In this document: in pieces, positions 15,653 to 23,562 of the stretch | Layout: each line of letters opens with the position of its first letter | How positions within the stretch are numbered: the stretch's first letter is position 1 | Source of the DNA: Sphingomonas sanxanigenens | Lineage (GTDB): Bacteria > Pseudomonadota > Alphaproteobacteria > Sphingomonadales > Sphingomonadaceae | NCBI GenBank assembly: GCA_003240855.1 | Contig: QFNN01000007.1 | Coordinates: 1-50,979 of the forward strand | Direction: 5' to 3' | DNA length: 50,979 bases | Notes under the pieces: model-generated | What the model was told of the DNA's origin: nothing | The model's database searches: none | What the model saw: only the letters and a program-made list of their open reading frames with translations | Made by a program: the position numbers and the translations under genes

Positions 15653-15862
15653 TCAGGCGGCGAGCGACAGCAGCGAGCGCACGATCAGGCTGTAGAAGTG
15701 ATCGACGCCGAAGAAGAACAGCCCCAGCACGGTCGTCATGATGATCACCATCAGGGTGGTCATCATCGTCTCGCGGCTGGTGGGCCACACGACCTTCGCG
15801 GTCTCCGCTTTCACCTGATTGATGAATTGCGGGATGTTGCTGATGAAGTTCGCCTTCGCCAC
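15653..15862 (-). CDS. secE: Preprotein translocase subunit SecE
   Basis: A 69-residue inner-membrane subunit of the SecYEG channel. It is the short one-helix form: an amphipathic N-terminal part (FINQVKAETAKVVWPTSRET, the conserved KVVWP segment near residue 23) and one membrane span at residues 35-62. It uses a GTG start (15862). It is the first gene of the secE-nusG unit, with a promoter-like site about 100 nt upstream. Confidence 0.97.
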   Translation of the reverse strand: MAKANFISNIPQFINQVKAETAKVVWPTSRETMMTTLMVIIMTTVLGLFFFGVDHFYSLIVRSLLSLAA

Positions 15863-15963
15863 GACAGTCGTCCTTGCTCGTCAAACGCCGGAAATCGGGG
15901 TCAAAGCCACCCTGTCCGTTCCTTGGGACCGGTGCGACAGAGACCGATTTTCCGAATCCGCGC

Positions 15964-15992
15964 CCTATATGCTTTTCGATATAGGCGCGCAA
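15964..15992 (-). promoter_or_regulatory. Candidate promoter of secE-nusG
   Basis: TTGCGC (15992-15987) and TATAGG (15969-15964) on the minus strand with a 17-nt spacer, about 100 nt before secE and downstream of tRNA-Trp. The spacer and -10 also form an AT-rich dyad CTATAT...ATATAG. Confidence 0.45.
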
Positions 15993-16059
15993 GGGCCGGA
16001 TATAAGCGGGCTGGCTGGCACCAGCGGCGATTATGACCCTCAGCCTATCTCTTGAAGCA

Positions 16060-16135
16060 TGGCAGGAGTGGAGGGACTCGAACCCACGGCCCTCGGTTTT
16101 GGAGACCGATGCTCTACCAACTGAGCTACACTCCT
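16060..16135 (-). tRNA. tRNA-Trp (anticodon CCA)
   Basis: A 76-nt tRNA on the minus strand. The acceptor stem AGGAGTG pairs perfectly with CACTCCT, followed by discriminator G and an encoded CCA end. The D arm reads GCTCAGTTGGTAGAGC, the anticodon loop CTCCAAA gives anticodon CCA, and the T arm reads GTGGGTTCGAGTCCC. tRNA-Trp upstream of secE-nusG is a conserved proteobacterial arrangement. Confidence 0.98.
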
Positions 16136-16153
16136 CCGGTGCGGAGAGCCGGC

Positions 16154-16182
16154 GACTTAGCGGCAGCGAGGCGAAGGTGCAA
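16154..16182 (-). promoter_or_regulatory. Promoter of tRNA-Trp
   Basis: TTGCAC (16182-16177) and TAAGTC (16159-16154) on the minus strand with a 17-nt spacer, placing initiation about 12 nt before the mature tRNA 5' end. The region after the -10 is GC-rich, as is usual for stable RNA discriminators. Confidence 0.55.
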
Positions 16183-16207
16183 GGCCTCCTCCGCGCCTGG
16201 CTGAAAA

Positions 16208-18556
16208 TCAGGCGACTGCGGATCGTCCGGTGTTGAACAGCGCCCGCGCATCCTGGGCGGCCATCGGGCGGCCGAACAGATAGCCCTGTACCTTGCGGCA
16301 GCCGAGGCGGCGGATCATCGCCAGCTCTTCCTCCGTTTCCACGCCCTCGGCGGTCGTCGCCATCCCCAGGCTGTCGGCCAGCGCTACGACTGCGCGGATG
16401 ATCGCGATATTCTCCGGCACATTGCGCGATGCGCCCTGAACGAAGCTGCGATCGACCTTGATCGTCGAGAATTTGGTCCGGCTGAGATAGCCGAGCGACG
16501 AATAGCCGGTGCCGAAATCGTCGAGCGACAGCCTGACGCCGAGATCGATCAGTTGCTGGAGCACCTGCACCGCCACCGTGCCTTCGCGCATGAACACGCT
16601 CTCCGTCACTTCGATCTCCAGCCTGTGGGCGGGGAGGCCGCTGTGCGATAGCGCGGAAATCACGCAGGAAGCGAAATTGGGATCGGCGAGCTGATCGGCA
16701 GAGACGTTGACCGCGATCCGCACCTGCGACGGCCAGCTTATCGCTTCCTGGCAGGCGGTGCGCAGCACCCATTCGCCGATCGGGGCGATCAGCCGCGCCT
16801 CCTCCGCCACGGGCACGAACTTGGCGGGGGAGACATTGCCCAGCTCGGGATTGTGCCAGCGCAGCAGCGCCTCGAAGCTCTCGACCGATCCGTCCTCGGC
16901 AGAGACGACGGGTTGATAGTTGAGATAAAGTTCGCCCCGCTCAAGCGCCTTGCGCAGCGCGATTTCCAGCACGCGGCGTTCCTCGGCGTGGACGTGGAGC
17001 TGCGGTTCATAGGCGTGATAGGTGCCCCCGCCCGCATCCTTCGAGCGATAGAGCGCAAGGTCCGCCGAGCGGATCAGCGTCTCGACCGAGCGTCCGTCGC
17101 GCGGGCCGATCGCGGTGCCGACGCTGGCGCCGATATAAAGCGTGTGCGTGTCCACCTCATAGGGGCGCGACAATTCCTCGATGATCCGCCGCGCCAGCCG
17201 TTCGAGCCGGCCGCTGTCCGATGCGTCGCGCACCACCACGCCGAACTCGTCGCCGCCCAGCCGCCCGCACAGCTCATTGTCCGACATCAGCGAGCGCAGG
17301 CGTTCGGACACGCGGCTCAGCAGCCGGTCGCCGACCGGGTGGCCCAGCGTATCGTTCACCGCCTTGAAGCGATCGAGGTCGATCATCATGAAAGCGCAGC
17401 GTGTGCGCCATTTGTCGGCATCCGCCATCGCCGAGCCAAGCGCTTCTGTCACCTGCAGGCGATTGGGCAGGCCGGTCAATGTGTCGAAGCGCGCCATGCG
17501 GTTGATCTTGTCGGCCGAATGACGCTCGGCGGTCACATCCGATCCGACGCCGCGGAAGCCCAGGAAGCTGCCGCGATCATCGTAGCGCGGGCTTGCTGAC
17601 ATTTCCCACCAGCGCGTTTCGCCGCTGATCGTCACGGGCAGGATGATGTCGCTGAAGGCTTCGCGCTTTTTCAGCTTTTCGGCGAAGCTGCGCAGTGGGG
17701 CGGAGAAATTGCCGGTTTCCCAACTGTCACCGGCAAGCATCTGGAGGAAAGGCCGGCCTTCCAGCGCCATGGCTTCCTCGCCCAGCGCGAAGGCGAGGCG
17801 CGGGGAGACGTGGGTCAGGCTCTTGGATGCGTCGATCTGCCACAGCCAGTCCGCGTCGCCATCCTCGAACTCGCGGAGCAACAGGCTGACGACCTCATCC
17901 TTTTCGGCCAGCGCGCGCTCGGCTGACCGGTGGGCGATGAAGGCGCGGCCGTTGGCGATCGTCGCGGCGATCAGCATGAAGGTCAGCGCCAGCCCGGCGA
18001 TGCCCATGCTCGGCATCCCCATATTGAACATCGTCCAGGCGCTCGATCCGCCGACGAGCGACAGGAAGATGATCGTGCCCAACGGCAGCGGCGACAGCAG
18101 CAGTGCGGTGCCGGCCATCAGCGCGAAGGCGATGGTCCACAGGCCTAGCTGAGCCTCGATGCCGCCAAGCCCTGCGAAAAGCAGGGGCGGGGCCGCCCAG
18201 ACCGCGCCAATCGCGAGGGCGTGGAGCGTCTCGCCATGCAGTTCGCGTGGCGTCGCCGTGCTCGCCGTCAGCTCGCCGCGACGCAGCCGCGTGACTGCGC
18301 CGAGCAGCGAGACGATCGTCGCGACGGTGAACCAGGCGCCCAAAGTCGCCAGCGGAACATGCTTGGCAAGGACGAGGACGAGGACTGCGGCGGCCAGCAT
18401 CTCGCCGAACAATCTTGTCCGGCCATATTGCTGGACGGCGGCGAGCTGCGCCGCGCGCACATGGCCGTAATCGGTTCCGCCCTGGTCGGAGAAACCGAAA
18501 ATGGCCCGCCACCCAATATGTTGGGCGGTGGAATCGACTGAGGGACGCTTACTCAC
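16208..18556 (-). CDS. Membrane GGDEF-EAL protein with PAS domain (cyclic-di-GMP turnover)
   Basis: A 782-residue inner-membrane signalling protein. An N-terminal block of hydrophobic helices (about residues 50-210) is followed by a PAS-like sensor (about 235-345, DADWLWQIDASKSLTHVSPRL), a GGDEF domain and an EAL domain. The cyclase motif GRLGGDEFGVVV is intact; the inhibitory RxxD site five residues before it is absent (ELCGR there). The EAL catalytic set is complete: FEALLRW, INVSADQL, LEIEVTESVF, LSLDDFGTGYSSL, TIKVDRSF, AEGVETEEEL and KVQGYLFGRPM. Both activities are therefore possible, with phosphodiesterase activity the safer inference. The start is GTG at 18556. It stands alone, so its input signal is unknown. 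Confidence 0.95.
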   Translation of the reverse strand: MSKRPSVDSTAQHIGWRAIFGFSDQGGTDYGHVRAAQLAAVQQYGRTRLFGEMLAAAVLVLVLAKHVPLATLGAWFTVATIVSLLGAVTRLRRGELTASTATPRELHGETLHALAIGAVWAAPPLLFAGLGGIEAQLGLWTIAFALMAGTALLLSPLPLGTIIFLSLVGGSSAWTMFNMGMPSMGIAGLALTFMLIAATIANGRAFIAHRSAERALAEKDEVVSLLLREFEDGDADWLWQIDASKSLTHVSPRLAFALGEEAMALEGRPFLQMLAGDSWETGNFSAPLRSFAEKLKKREAFSDIILPVTISGETRWWEMSASPRYDDRGSFLGFRGVGSDVTAERHSADKINRMARFDTLTGLPNRLQVTEALGSAMADADKWRTRCAFMMIDLDRFKAVNDTLGHPVGDRLLSRVSERLRSLMSDNELCGRLGGDEFGVVVRDASDSGRLERLARRIIEELSRPYEVDTHTLYIGASVGTAIGPRDGRSVETLIRSADLALYRSKDAGGGTYHAYEPQLHVHAEERRVLEIALRKALERGELYLNYQPVVSAEDGSVESFEALLRWHNPELGNVSPAKFVPVAEEARLIAPIGEWVLRTACQEAISWPSQVRIAVNVSADQLADPNFASCVISALSHSGLPAHRLEIEVTESVFMREGTVAVQVLQQLIDLGVRLSLDDFGTGYSSLGYLSRTKFSTIKVDRSFVQGASRNVPENIAIIRAVVALADSLGMATTAEGVETEEELAMIRRLGCRKVQGYLFGRPMAAQDARALFNTGRSAVA

Positions 18557-18632
18557 GCCTTGCCTTCTAACCGAAGGAGGTTAGCGATCCGTAAGCGGCC
18601 GTCTCAAGCCGATTTGCAAACGGCGCCGGCCC

Positions 18633-20360
18633 TCAGGCGGCGAGGTCATATGGCTGGATTTCGCCCGACAGATACAGGTTGCGCGCCTTGGCCCGGCTGA
18701 GCTTGCCCGAGCTGGTGCGCGGCAGCGTGCGCGGCGGAACCAGTTCGACGACGCAGTTCATGCCGGTGATCGAACGCACCTTGTCGCGGATCAGGTCGCG
18801 CAGCCGCGCGCGTTCCTTGGGGTCGGACGTCCGGCACTGGACGAGCACGGCCGGCGTTTCCTCACCGCCCGGCGTGGTGATCGCGAAGGCGGCGATGTCG
18901 CCCGCCTTGAAGCCCGGGAGCTGCTCGACCGCCCATTCGATATCCTGCGGCCAGTGGTTGCGGCCGTTGATGATGATCATGTCCTTGGCGCGGCCGACAA
19001 TGTACAAATAGCCGCCCGACATATAGCCCATGTCGCCGGTATCGAGCCAGCCGTCGACGAGGCAGGCGTCGGTCGCCTCCTGGTCGCGGAAATAGCCGAC
19101 CATGACGGACGGCCCCTTGCACCACACCTTGCCGATCGCCTTTTCGGGGAGCGGCGTGCCGTCCTCCTCGCGGATTTCGACCAGCATGTCGCGCACCGGC
19201 ACGCCGCAATTGACGATCGAGCGATAGCGCTGCGGGCGATCGGCGTCGGCGCCCGCACCCGAAAGCAGAGTCTCTTCGACCAGCTCGACGACGATGCCGT
19301 TGTCCGGCGGCATGATCGAGACGGCCAGCGTCGCCTCGGCCAGCCCGTAGCTCGGCAGGAAGGCCGTCGCCTTGAAGCCGGCATCTGCAAAGGCGTCGAC
19401 AAAGGCCTGCATCACGTCCGGGCGGATCATATCCGCGCCATTGCCCGCCACGCGCCAGCGCGACAGATCGAAGCGATCCGACGCGCGCGTCTGGCTCGAC
19501 ATGCGCCGTGCGCAGATATCGTAGCCGAAGGTCGGCGAATAGGAGAGGCTGTTGCCGGGGTTGCGGCTGATCATGTCCAGCCAGGCGAGCGGGCGTCGCG
19601 CGAAATCCTCGGTTTTTAGATAATCTGTCGACACCTGGTTGGCGACGGGGGAGAGCATGCAGCCCACCAGTCCCATGTCATGATACCAGGGCAGCCATGA
19701 TATGCAGCGGTCGCCATCGGCCACCGACATGCCATACGCATGCGCGGCGAGATTGTTGAGCAGCGCGCGATGCGTGACGGCGACGCCGTGCGGGAAGCGT
19801 GTCGATCCGCTGGAATATTGCAGATAGGCGATGCTGTCGGGATTTTGCGCGGGCAGCGGGGCCTCCGGGGCGTCGAGCGCGCCGAAATCCTCATAGGACA
19901 CGCCGTCGATCCCGGCCTGCGCGGCAGCGTCGCTCGCCATCTGGGCAAGCTCCGCGGGATAAAGCAGCATCACCGGATCGCAGCTTGCGAGCTGGACCTT
20001 GAGCTGGTCGACATAAGCTGCGGCGCCGCCGAACGAGGTGGGCAGGGGCAGCGGCACGGGCCATGCGCCCGCATAAACCGCGCCGAAGAAAAAGGCGGCG
20101 AAATCGGTGCCCGTCTCGGCGATCAGCGCGATGCGGTCGCCGGGCTTTATCCCGCGCGCAATCAGGCGCTGCGCGTCGAGGATCGCGTCGGCGCGCAATT
20201 CGGAGAAGGGATAAGGCCGCGTCAGCGTTCCGCGCGCGTCGTGGAAGTTGAATCCGCGTTCGCCGCGCGCTGCATAGTCAAGCGCGTCGCCAAGCGTGTC
20301 GAAATCCGCGTAACGCCGCGGCAGGCCGTCGTCAGACGGCGTGGGCAACATGATCGTCAT
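18633..20360 (-). CDS. Fatty acyl-AMP ligase (acyl-adenylate synthetase family)
   Basis: A 575-residue ANL-superfamily enzyme, closest in pattern to fatty acyl-AMP ligases, which activate a fatty acid with ATP and pass it to an acyl carrier protein or other acceptor rather than to CoA. Motifs in order: YLQYSSGSTRFPHGVAVTH (P-loop, near residue 160), LPWYHDMGLVGC, PSYGLAEATL, DTGDMGYM, GRAKDMIIINGRNHWPQDIE and the C-terminal lysine motif RTSSGKLSR. The HWPQDIE segment after GRN is the FAAL form. No carrier protein or PKS gene lies nearby, so the acceptor is unknown; a role in sphingolipid or other envelope lipid synthesis is possible. I use MTIMLPTP as the start; no good ribosome site is seen, so the start is uncertain. 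Confidence 0.88.
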   Translation of the reverse strand: MTIMLPTPSDDGLPRRYADFDTLGDALDYAARGERGFNFHDARGTLTRPYPFSELRADAILDAQRLIARGIKPGDRIALIAETGTDFAAFFFGAVYAGAWPVPLPLPTSFGGAAAYVDQLKVQLASCDPVMLLYPAELAQMASDAAAQAGIDGVSYEDFGALDAPEAPLPAQNPDSIAYLQYSSGSTRFPHGVAVTHRALLNNLAAHAYGMSVADGDRCISWLPWYHDMGLVGCMLSPVANQVSTDYLKTEDFARRPLAWLDMISRNPGNSLSYSPTFGYDICARRMSSQTRASDRFDLSRWRVAGNGADMIRPDVMQAFVDAFADAGFKATAFLPSYGLAEATLAVSIMPPDNGIVVELVEETLLSGAGADADRPQRYRSIVNCGVPVRDMLVEIREEDGTPLPEKAIGKVWCKGPSVMVGYFRDQEATDACLVDGWLDTGDMGYMSGGYLYIVGRAKDMIIINGRNHWPQDIEWAVEQLPGFKAGDIAAFAITTPGGEETPAVLVQCRTSDPKERARLRDLIRDKVRSITGMNCVVELVPPRTLPRTSSGKLSRAKARNLYLSGEIQPYDLAA

Positions 20361-20527
20361 ATCTTTTTGGTACGACCCCAGTGTCGATTTGGCTTCAAGC
20401 GCGTCCAGCACCGCTTGCCCTTCTTTACTCGTTGCGCGGCGCCTTGGATTTACCGGTGCGACGCGCGCCGACGTTTGTCCAGAAGATTAAACTAACGCGA
20501 GCGAGGCGTTCAAATAACGACGCGACT

Positions 20528-21109
20528 GTGGCACAATCGTGGCGCGTGCGCGGAACCTCTTCTCGAAAGCCCCGGCCGGCGCTTGATTCGGAGGCGTTGC
20601 AACGCCTCGCGCTTCACTATGTCGGCCGTTATGCGACCACGCGGGCGCGGCTGCATGCCTATCTCGATCGCAAGATCGCCGAGCGTGGCTGGGCGGAGGA
20701 GGGCGATCCGGATACGGGCGCAATCGTCGCGCGCTTCGCCGAGCTTGGCTATGTCGACGATCGCGGTTTCGCCCTTGCGCGCGCCGCATCGCTCCAGCGG
20801 CGCGGCTATGGCGAGCGGCGGATCGCGCCGTCGCTGCGCGCGGCGGGGCTCGCCGAATCGGCCATTGCCGAGGCGCGCGCGTCGACGGTTCCCGGCGCGT
20901 TGCGTGCGGCGCTCGATTTCGCGCGTCGCCGCCATATCGGGCCTTTCGCGCGCGAGATTATCGACCGCGCGGCGCGCGAACGTGCGCTCGCGGCCATGAT
21001 CCGCGCAGGCCATGGTTTCGACCTGGCTCGCCAAATTGTTGATTCGGAACCCGGTTGTGTCCCCGAACAGGACGATTGGGACGGTGCCGAAATCAATGTT
21101 TCAAATTGA
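20528..21109 (+). CDS. recX: Regulatory protein RecX
   Basis: About 193 residues, matching the RecX family that caps RecA filaments and restrains recombination. Recognisable parts are LQRLALHYVGRYATTRARLHAYLDRKI-type first helical repeat, IVARFAELGYVDDRGFA and RRGYGERRIAPSLRAAGL. The first reasonable start is GTG at 20528; a second GTG at 20546 would trim six residues, and the open frame extends upstream to 20381 over the divergent gene. recA is not in the window, which is common in alphaproteobacteria. The last 30 residues are acidic and not conserved. Confidence 0.85.
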   Translation: MAQSWRVRGTSSRKPRPALDSEALQRLALHYVGRYATTRARLHAYLDRKIAERGWAEEGDPDTGAIVARFAELGYVDDRGFALARAASLQRRGYGERRIAPSLRAAGLAESAIAEARASTVPGALRAALDFARRRHIGPFAREIIDRAARERALAAMIRAGHGFDLARQIVDSEPGCVPEQDDWDGAEINVSN

Positions 21110-21157
21110 GTAAAAAGCCGTGCTATGCTGACACAATTGTGGCGTTGGGGGGCCAGC

Positions 21158-21763
21158 GTGAGTGACGATCGACCAGTTGCGTCTTTACTGCTCGATACGA
21201 GTGTCGATGACACCGTGCGACATGAACCGCGCGTCGCGCTCGATGAGGGCGAGGTGCTCGAACTTTATATCGGCACGGTCAAATGGTTCGACGCTACGCG
21301 CGGATTCGGCTTCATGGTGGCCGATGACGGATCGGGCGATATATTGATCCATTTCTCGGTGCTGCGCGATCATGGACGCCGCAGTCTGCCGGAGGGCACG
21401 CAGATCGAATGTCTCGCGGCCAAGCGCGAACGCGGGCTGCAGGCCCGGCGAATCGTGGCCTTCGATCTGTCGACCGCGACCGGACCCGATCTCGATCTCC
21501 TCACTCAGCCGCGCGACCGCATTGATCCGATTGCGCTGCTCGATTCGGCCGGCCCGCCCGAAGCGGTGACGGTTAAGTGGTTCAACCGGCTCAAGGGCTA
21601 CGGCTTTCTCGTTCGCGTCGGCGGCGCGACGGACATCTTCGTCCATATGGAGACGCTGCGCCGCGCCGGGATCATTGAGGTAGAGCCTGATCAGCCGCTC
21701 GTCGCGCGCATTGCCGAGGGGAAAAAGGGGCCGCTGGCGGTCAGCGTCGAACGCCCGGCCTGA
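21158..21763 (+). CDS. Cold-shock protein with two cold-shock domains
   Basis: About 201 residues containing two cold-shock domains joined by a charged linker. The first has GTVKWFDATRGFGFMVADDG and DILIHFSVL; the second has VTVKWFNRLKGYGFLVRVGG and DIFVHMETL. Both keep the RNP1/RNP2 aromatic residues that stack on single-stranded RNA or DNA. Double-domain Csp proteins of this type are known in Caulobacter and other alphaproteobacteria. GTG at 21158 is preferred because GGGGGG precedes it and a TATGCT -10-like element overlaps the alternative ATG at 21125. The N-terminal 35 residues (DDRPVASLLLDTSVDDTV) are outside the fold. It follows recX by about 50 nt and probably has its own promoter. 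Confidence 0.9.
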   Translation: MSDDRPVASLLLDTSVDDTVRHEPRVALDEGEVLELYIGTVKWFDATRGFGFMVADDGSGDILIHFSVLRDHGRRSLPEGTQIECLAAKRERGLQARRIVAFDLSTATGPDLDLLTQPRDRIDPIALLDSAGPPEAVTVKWFNRLKGYGFLVRVGGATDIFVHMETLRRAGIIEVEPDQPLVARIAEGKKGPLAVSVERPA

Positions 21764-21837
21764 AAGCGGGACGGAGTTTTTCACATTGCTGCTGATCGCG
21801 GGTGACAGCGCCGTTCTGCGGCGCTAAACGGCCTCGC

Positions 21838-22236
21838 ATGGGCATCTTGAAAACCATCTTCACCTGGTGGGACGGCGCCACCTTCGGCACCTCGCTGTTC
21901 ACGTGGCGCAAGGGCGAGCGCGTGGGCGAGGATTCGCTCGGCAATGTCTATTATGAGGCGCGCAAGGCGCAGAACGGCTTCAAGCGCCGCTGGGTGATCT
22001 ACAAGGGCTCGAACGACGCCAGCCGCGTGCCGCCCGAATGGCATGGCTGGCTCCACAACACGATTGAGGGTCTGCCCGACTCCACGCTGCCGCCGATCCG
22101 GCCGTGGGTAAAGGAACCCGAGCGGAATCTGACGGGCACGGTGCAGGCTTATCGCCCCGCCGGTGCGCTCGAACGGGGCGGCCACCGCGCCGCTGCGACC
22201 GGGGATTATGAGGCGTGGAGCCCCGACGCGGCATGA
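21838..22236 (+). CDS. NDUFA12 (B17.2)-like NADH:ubiquinone oxidoreductase accessory subunit
   Basis: A 132-residue protein of the NDUFA12 family, an accessory subunit that alphaproteobacterial and mitochondrial complex I share. Diagnostic segments are TFGTSLFTWRKGERVGEDSLG-type N-terminus, VYYEARKAQNGFKRRWVIYKG, ASRVPPEWHGWLHN and PPIRPWVKEPERNLTG. It likely binds the peripheral arm on the cytoplasmic side. I start it at MGILKTIF (21838) to match the family. Its stop overlaps the start of the DUF2155 gene in an ATGA, so the two are coupled. A G+C hairpin at 21808-21826 precedes the start. Confidence 0.95.
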   Translation: MGILKTIFTWWDGATFGTSLFTWRKGERVGEDSLGNVYYEARKAQNGFKRRWVIYKGSNDASRVPPEWHGWLHNTIEGLPDSTLPPIRPWVKEPERNLTGTVQAYRPAGALERGGHRAAATGDYEAWSPDAA

Positions 22237-22919
22237 AGCGGGCGCTCGCCGCCGGCGGCGTTGCTCTGCTGGTCGGCCTGGCGGGATGGCAGGGCGCAAA
22301 CGCGCTCCAGTCTGGCAATATTAGCGCGCCTGCGGGCGATCAGCCGGTCGCGCCCGAAGCCCAGCCGACTCCTGCCGAAGTCACTGAAGTGGGCGAGGAC
22401 GCACCGGCAACGCGCGCCGCGCCCGGCCGCAGCGCGCAGCCCGAATTGTCGCGCGGCGCCACGCCGATGAACCAGCGCGTCGCGGTCATCGGCCTGCTCA
22501 ACAAACGCAACGGCCTGTGGCGCGATCTGACCATGAAACCCGGTCAGGCGGTCCGCGTCGGCGACGCCATCGTTCGCCTGCGGGCCTGCGAGACGACCGC
22601 GCCATGGGAGCAGCAGAAGCTGACCGGCGCTTTCGTCCAGCTCGATGTCGAAGGCAGCGACAGCAAGTGGCGGCGGGTGTTCTCGGGCTGGCTCTACAAG
22701 GAATCGCCTTCGCTCAACGTCGTCGAGCATCAGATTTATGATGTCTGGCCCAAAAGCTGCGCGATGACGCATCCGGATATCGGCCCGGCCACCGTCAGCG
22801 TCGGATCGCTGTCGTCGGGCGGCGCAAAACGCGAGTCGAGCGCGCCGAAATCGACCGAAGGCGCGCCGGCGGCCAAGCCTTCGCCTGCGCCCAGCGCTTC
22901 GTCGAGCAAGGCCACATAG
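22233..22919 (+). CDS. DUF2155 domain-containing exported protein
   Basis: A 228-residue protein with an N-terminal signal or anchor (MKRALAAGGVALLVGLAGW), an Ala/Pro-rich linker and a DUF2155 domain from about residue 85 (RVAVIGLLNKRNGLWRDL, VRLRACETTAPWEQQK, AFVQLDVEG, RRVFSGWLYKESPSLNVVEH, YDVWPKSC). The two Cys may form a disulphide in the periplasm. Function is unknown; in alphaproteobacteria this gene often lies between NDUFA12 and aat, as here. The C-terminal 60 codons overlap the 3' end of aat on the other strand by 184 nt, and that tail is low-complexity Ser/Ala/Pro/Lys, probably shaped by the overlap. Confidence 0.9.
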   Translation: MKRALAAGGVALLVGLAGWQGANALQSGNISAPAGDQPVAPEAQPTPAEVTEVGEDAPATRAAPGRSAQPELSRGATPMNQRVAVIGLLNKRNGLWRDLTMKPGQAVRVGDAIVRLRACETTAPWEQQKLTGAFVQLDVEGSDSKWRRVFSGWLYKESPSLNVVEHQIYDVWPKSCAMTHPDIGPATVSVGSLSSGGAKRESSAPKSTEGAPAAKPSPAPSASSSKAT

Positions 22920-23497
22920 GCGTCGCGGCTGATCTCGATCGCGCCCAGCGAGGCGAGGTGGTCGGTGATGAACTGGCAGTCGAGCAGGCGGTATCCGCCA
23001 ATCTTCAAGCGGGCGACGAGATGGGCGAGCGCGACCTTTGACGCGTCGGTCTCGCGGCTGAACATGCTTTCGCCGAAAAAGGCCCCGCCCAGACTGATGC
23101 CGTAAAGCCCGCCGACCAGCCGATCGCCGTTCCAGCATTCGACCGAATGGGCATGGCCGCTGAGGTGAAGCTGCGCGCAGGCCATTTCGATCTGGTGATT
23201 GATCCATGTTCCAGGCCGCTGCGCTGTCGCCTCGGCGCAGGCCGCGACCACCCGCCCGAAAGCGCGGTCGGCGGTTACGCTGAACCGCCCCGAGCGCAAC
23301 GTCTTGGCCAGCGATCGCGAGAGGTGGAAGCCGTCCAGCGGCATCACGCCGCGCATCTTGGGTTCGACCCAATAGACGTCGTCGGCGTCGCGCGCGTCGG
23401 CCATCGGAAACACGCCGATCGCGTAGGCGCGGAGAAGCATGTTGGGATCGATCGGCTTCACGTCGCGCAGAATGGCCTGCGCGGCCCTTGCGCGCAA
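22736..23497 (-). CDS. aat: Leucyl/phenylalanyl-tRNA-protein transferase
   Basis: Transfers Leu or Phe from tRNA to proteins with N-terminal Arg or Lys, marking them for ClpS-ClpAP degradation. Family motifs: LLRAYAIGVFPMADA, VYWVEPKMRGVMPLDGFHLSRSL, CAEATAQRPGTWINHQIE, HAHSVECWNGDRLVGGLYG, GGAFFGESMFSRETDASK and LLDCQFITDHLASLGA. The start is unclear: TTG at 23497 has an AAGG site, GTG at 23461 or ATG at 23440 are alternatives. About 35 C-terminal residues lie beyond the core and end in QLLGQTS, a tail I associate with alphaproteobacterial Aat, so the stop at 22736 seems right and the tail-to-tail overlap with the DUF2155 gene is real. Confidence 0.93.
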   Translation of the reverse strand: MRARAAQAILRDVKPIDPNMLLRAYAIGVFPMADARDADDVYWVEPKMRGVMPLDGFHLSRSLAKTLRSGRFSVTADRAFGRVVAACAEATAQRPGTWINHQIEMACAQLHLSGHAHSVECWNGDRLVGGLYGISLGGAFFGESMFSRETDASKVALAHLVARLKIGGYRLLDCQFITDHLASLGAIEISRDAYVALLDEALGAGEGLAAGAPSVDFGALDSRFAPPDDSDPTLTVAGPISGCVIAQLLGQTS

Positions 23498-23530
23498 TGG
23501 GCGCCTTCATATTGCCCTGACTACTCAACT

Positions 23531-23548
23531 GTGTTACTTTCATAATAC
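23531..23548 (+). promoter_or_regulatory. Operator-like dyad upstream of the DUF4386 gene
   Basis: GTGTTA-N6-TAATAC, an 18-bp dyad with one mismatch, lies 15-32 nt before the DUF4386 start in an AT-rich patch that also resembles a -10 (CATAAT). The spacing and half-sites resemble sites of MarR/HxlR-type regulators, but no such regulator is adjacent. Confidence 0.35.
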
Positions 23549-23562
23549 AGATGGAGGGGCTG

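Noticed and set aside
15627..16772. Upstream extension of nusG to a 560-codon frame
   Set aside because: The frame runs through secE, the tRNA gene and part of the GGDEF-EAL gene. NusG homology begins exactly at the ATG at 15626.
16060..18556. Possible integrated element next to tRNA-Trp
   Set aside because: The tRNA is intact with an encoded CCA, there is no integrase and no duplicated tRNA 3' end in the neighbouring DNA, and the flanking genes are core or single-gene chromosomal types.
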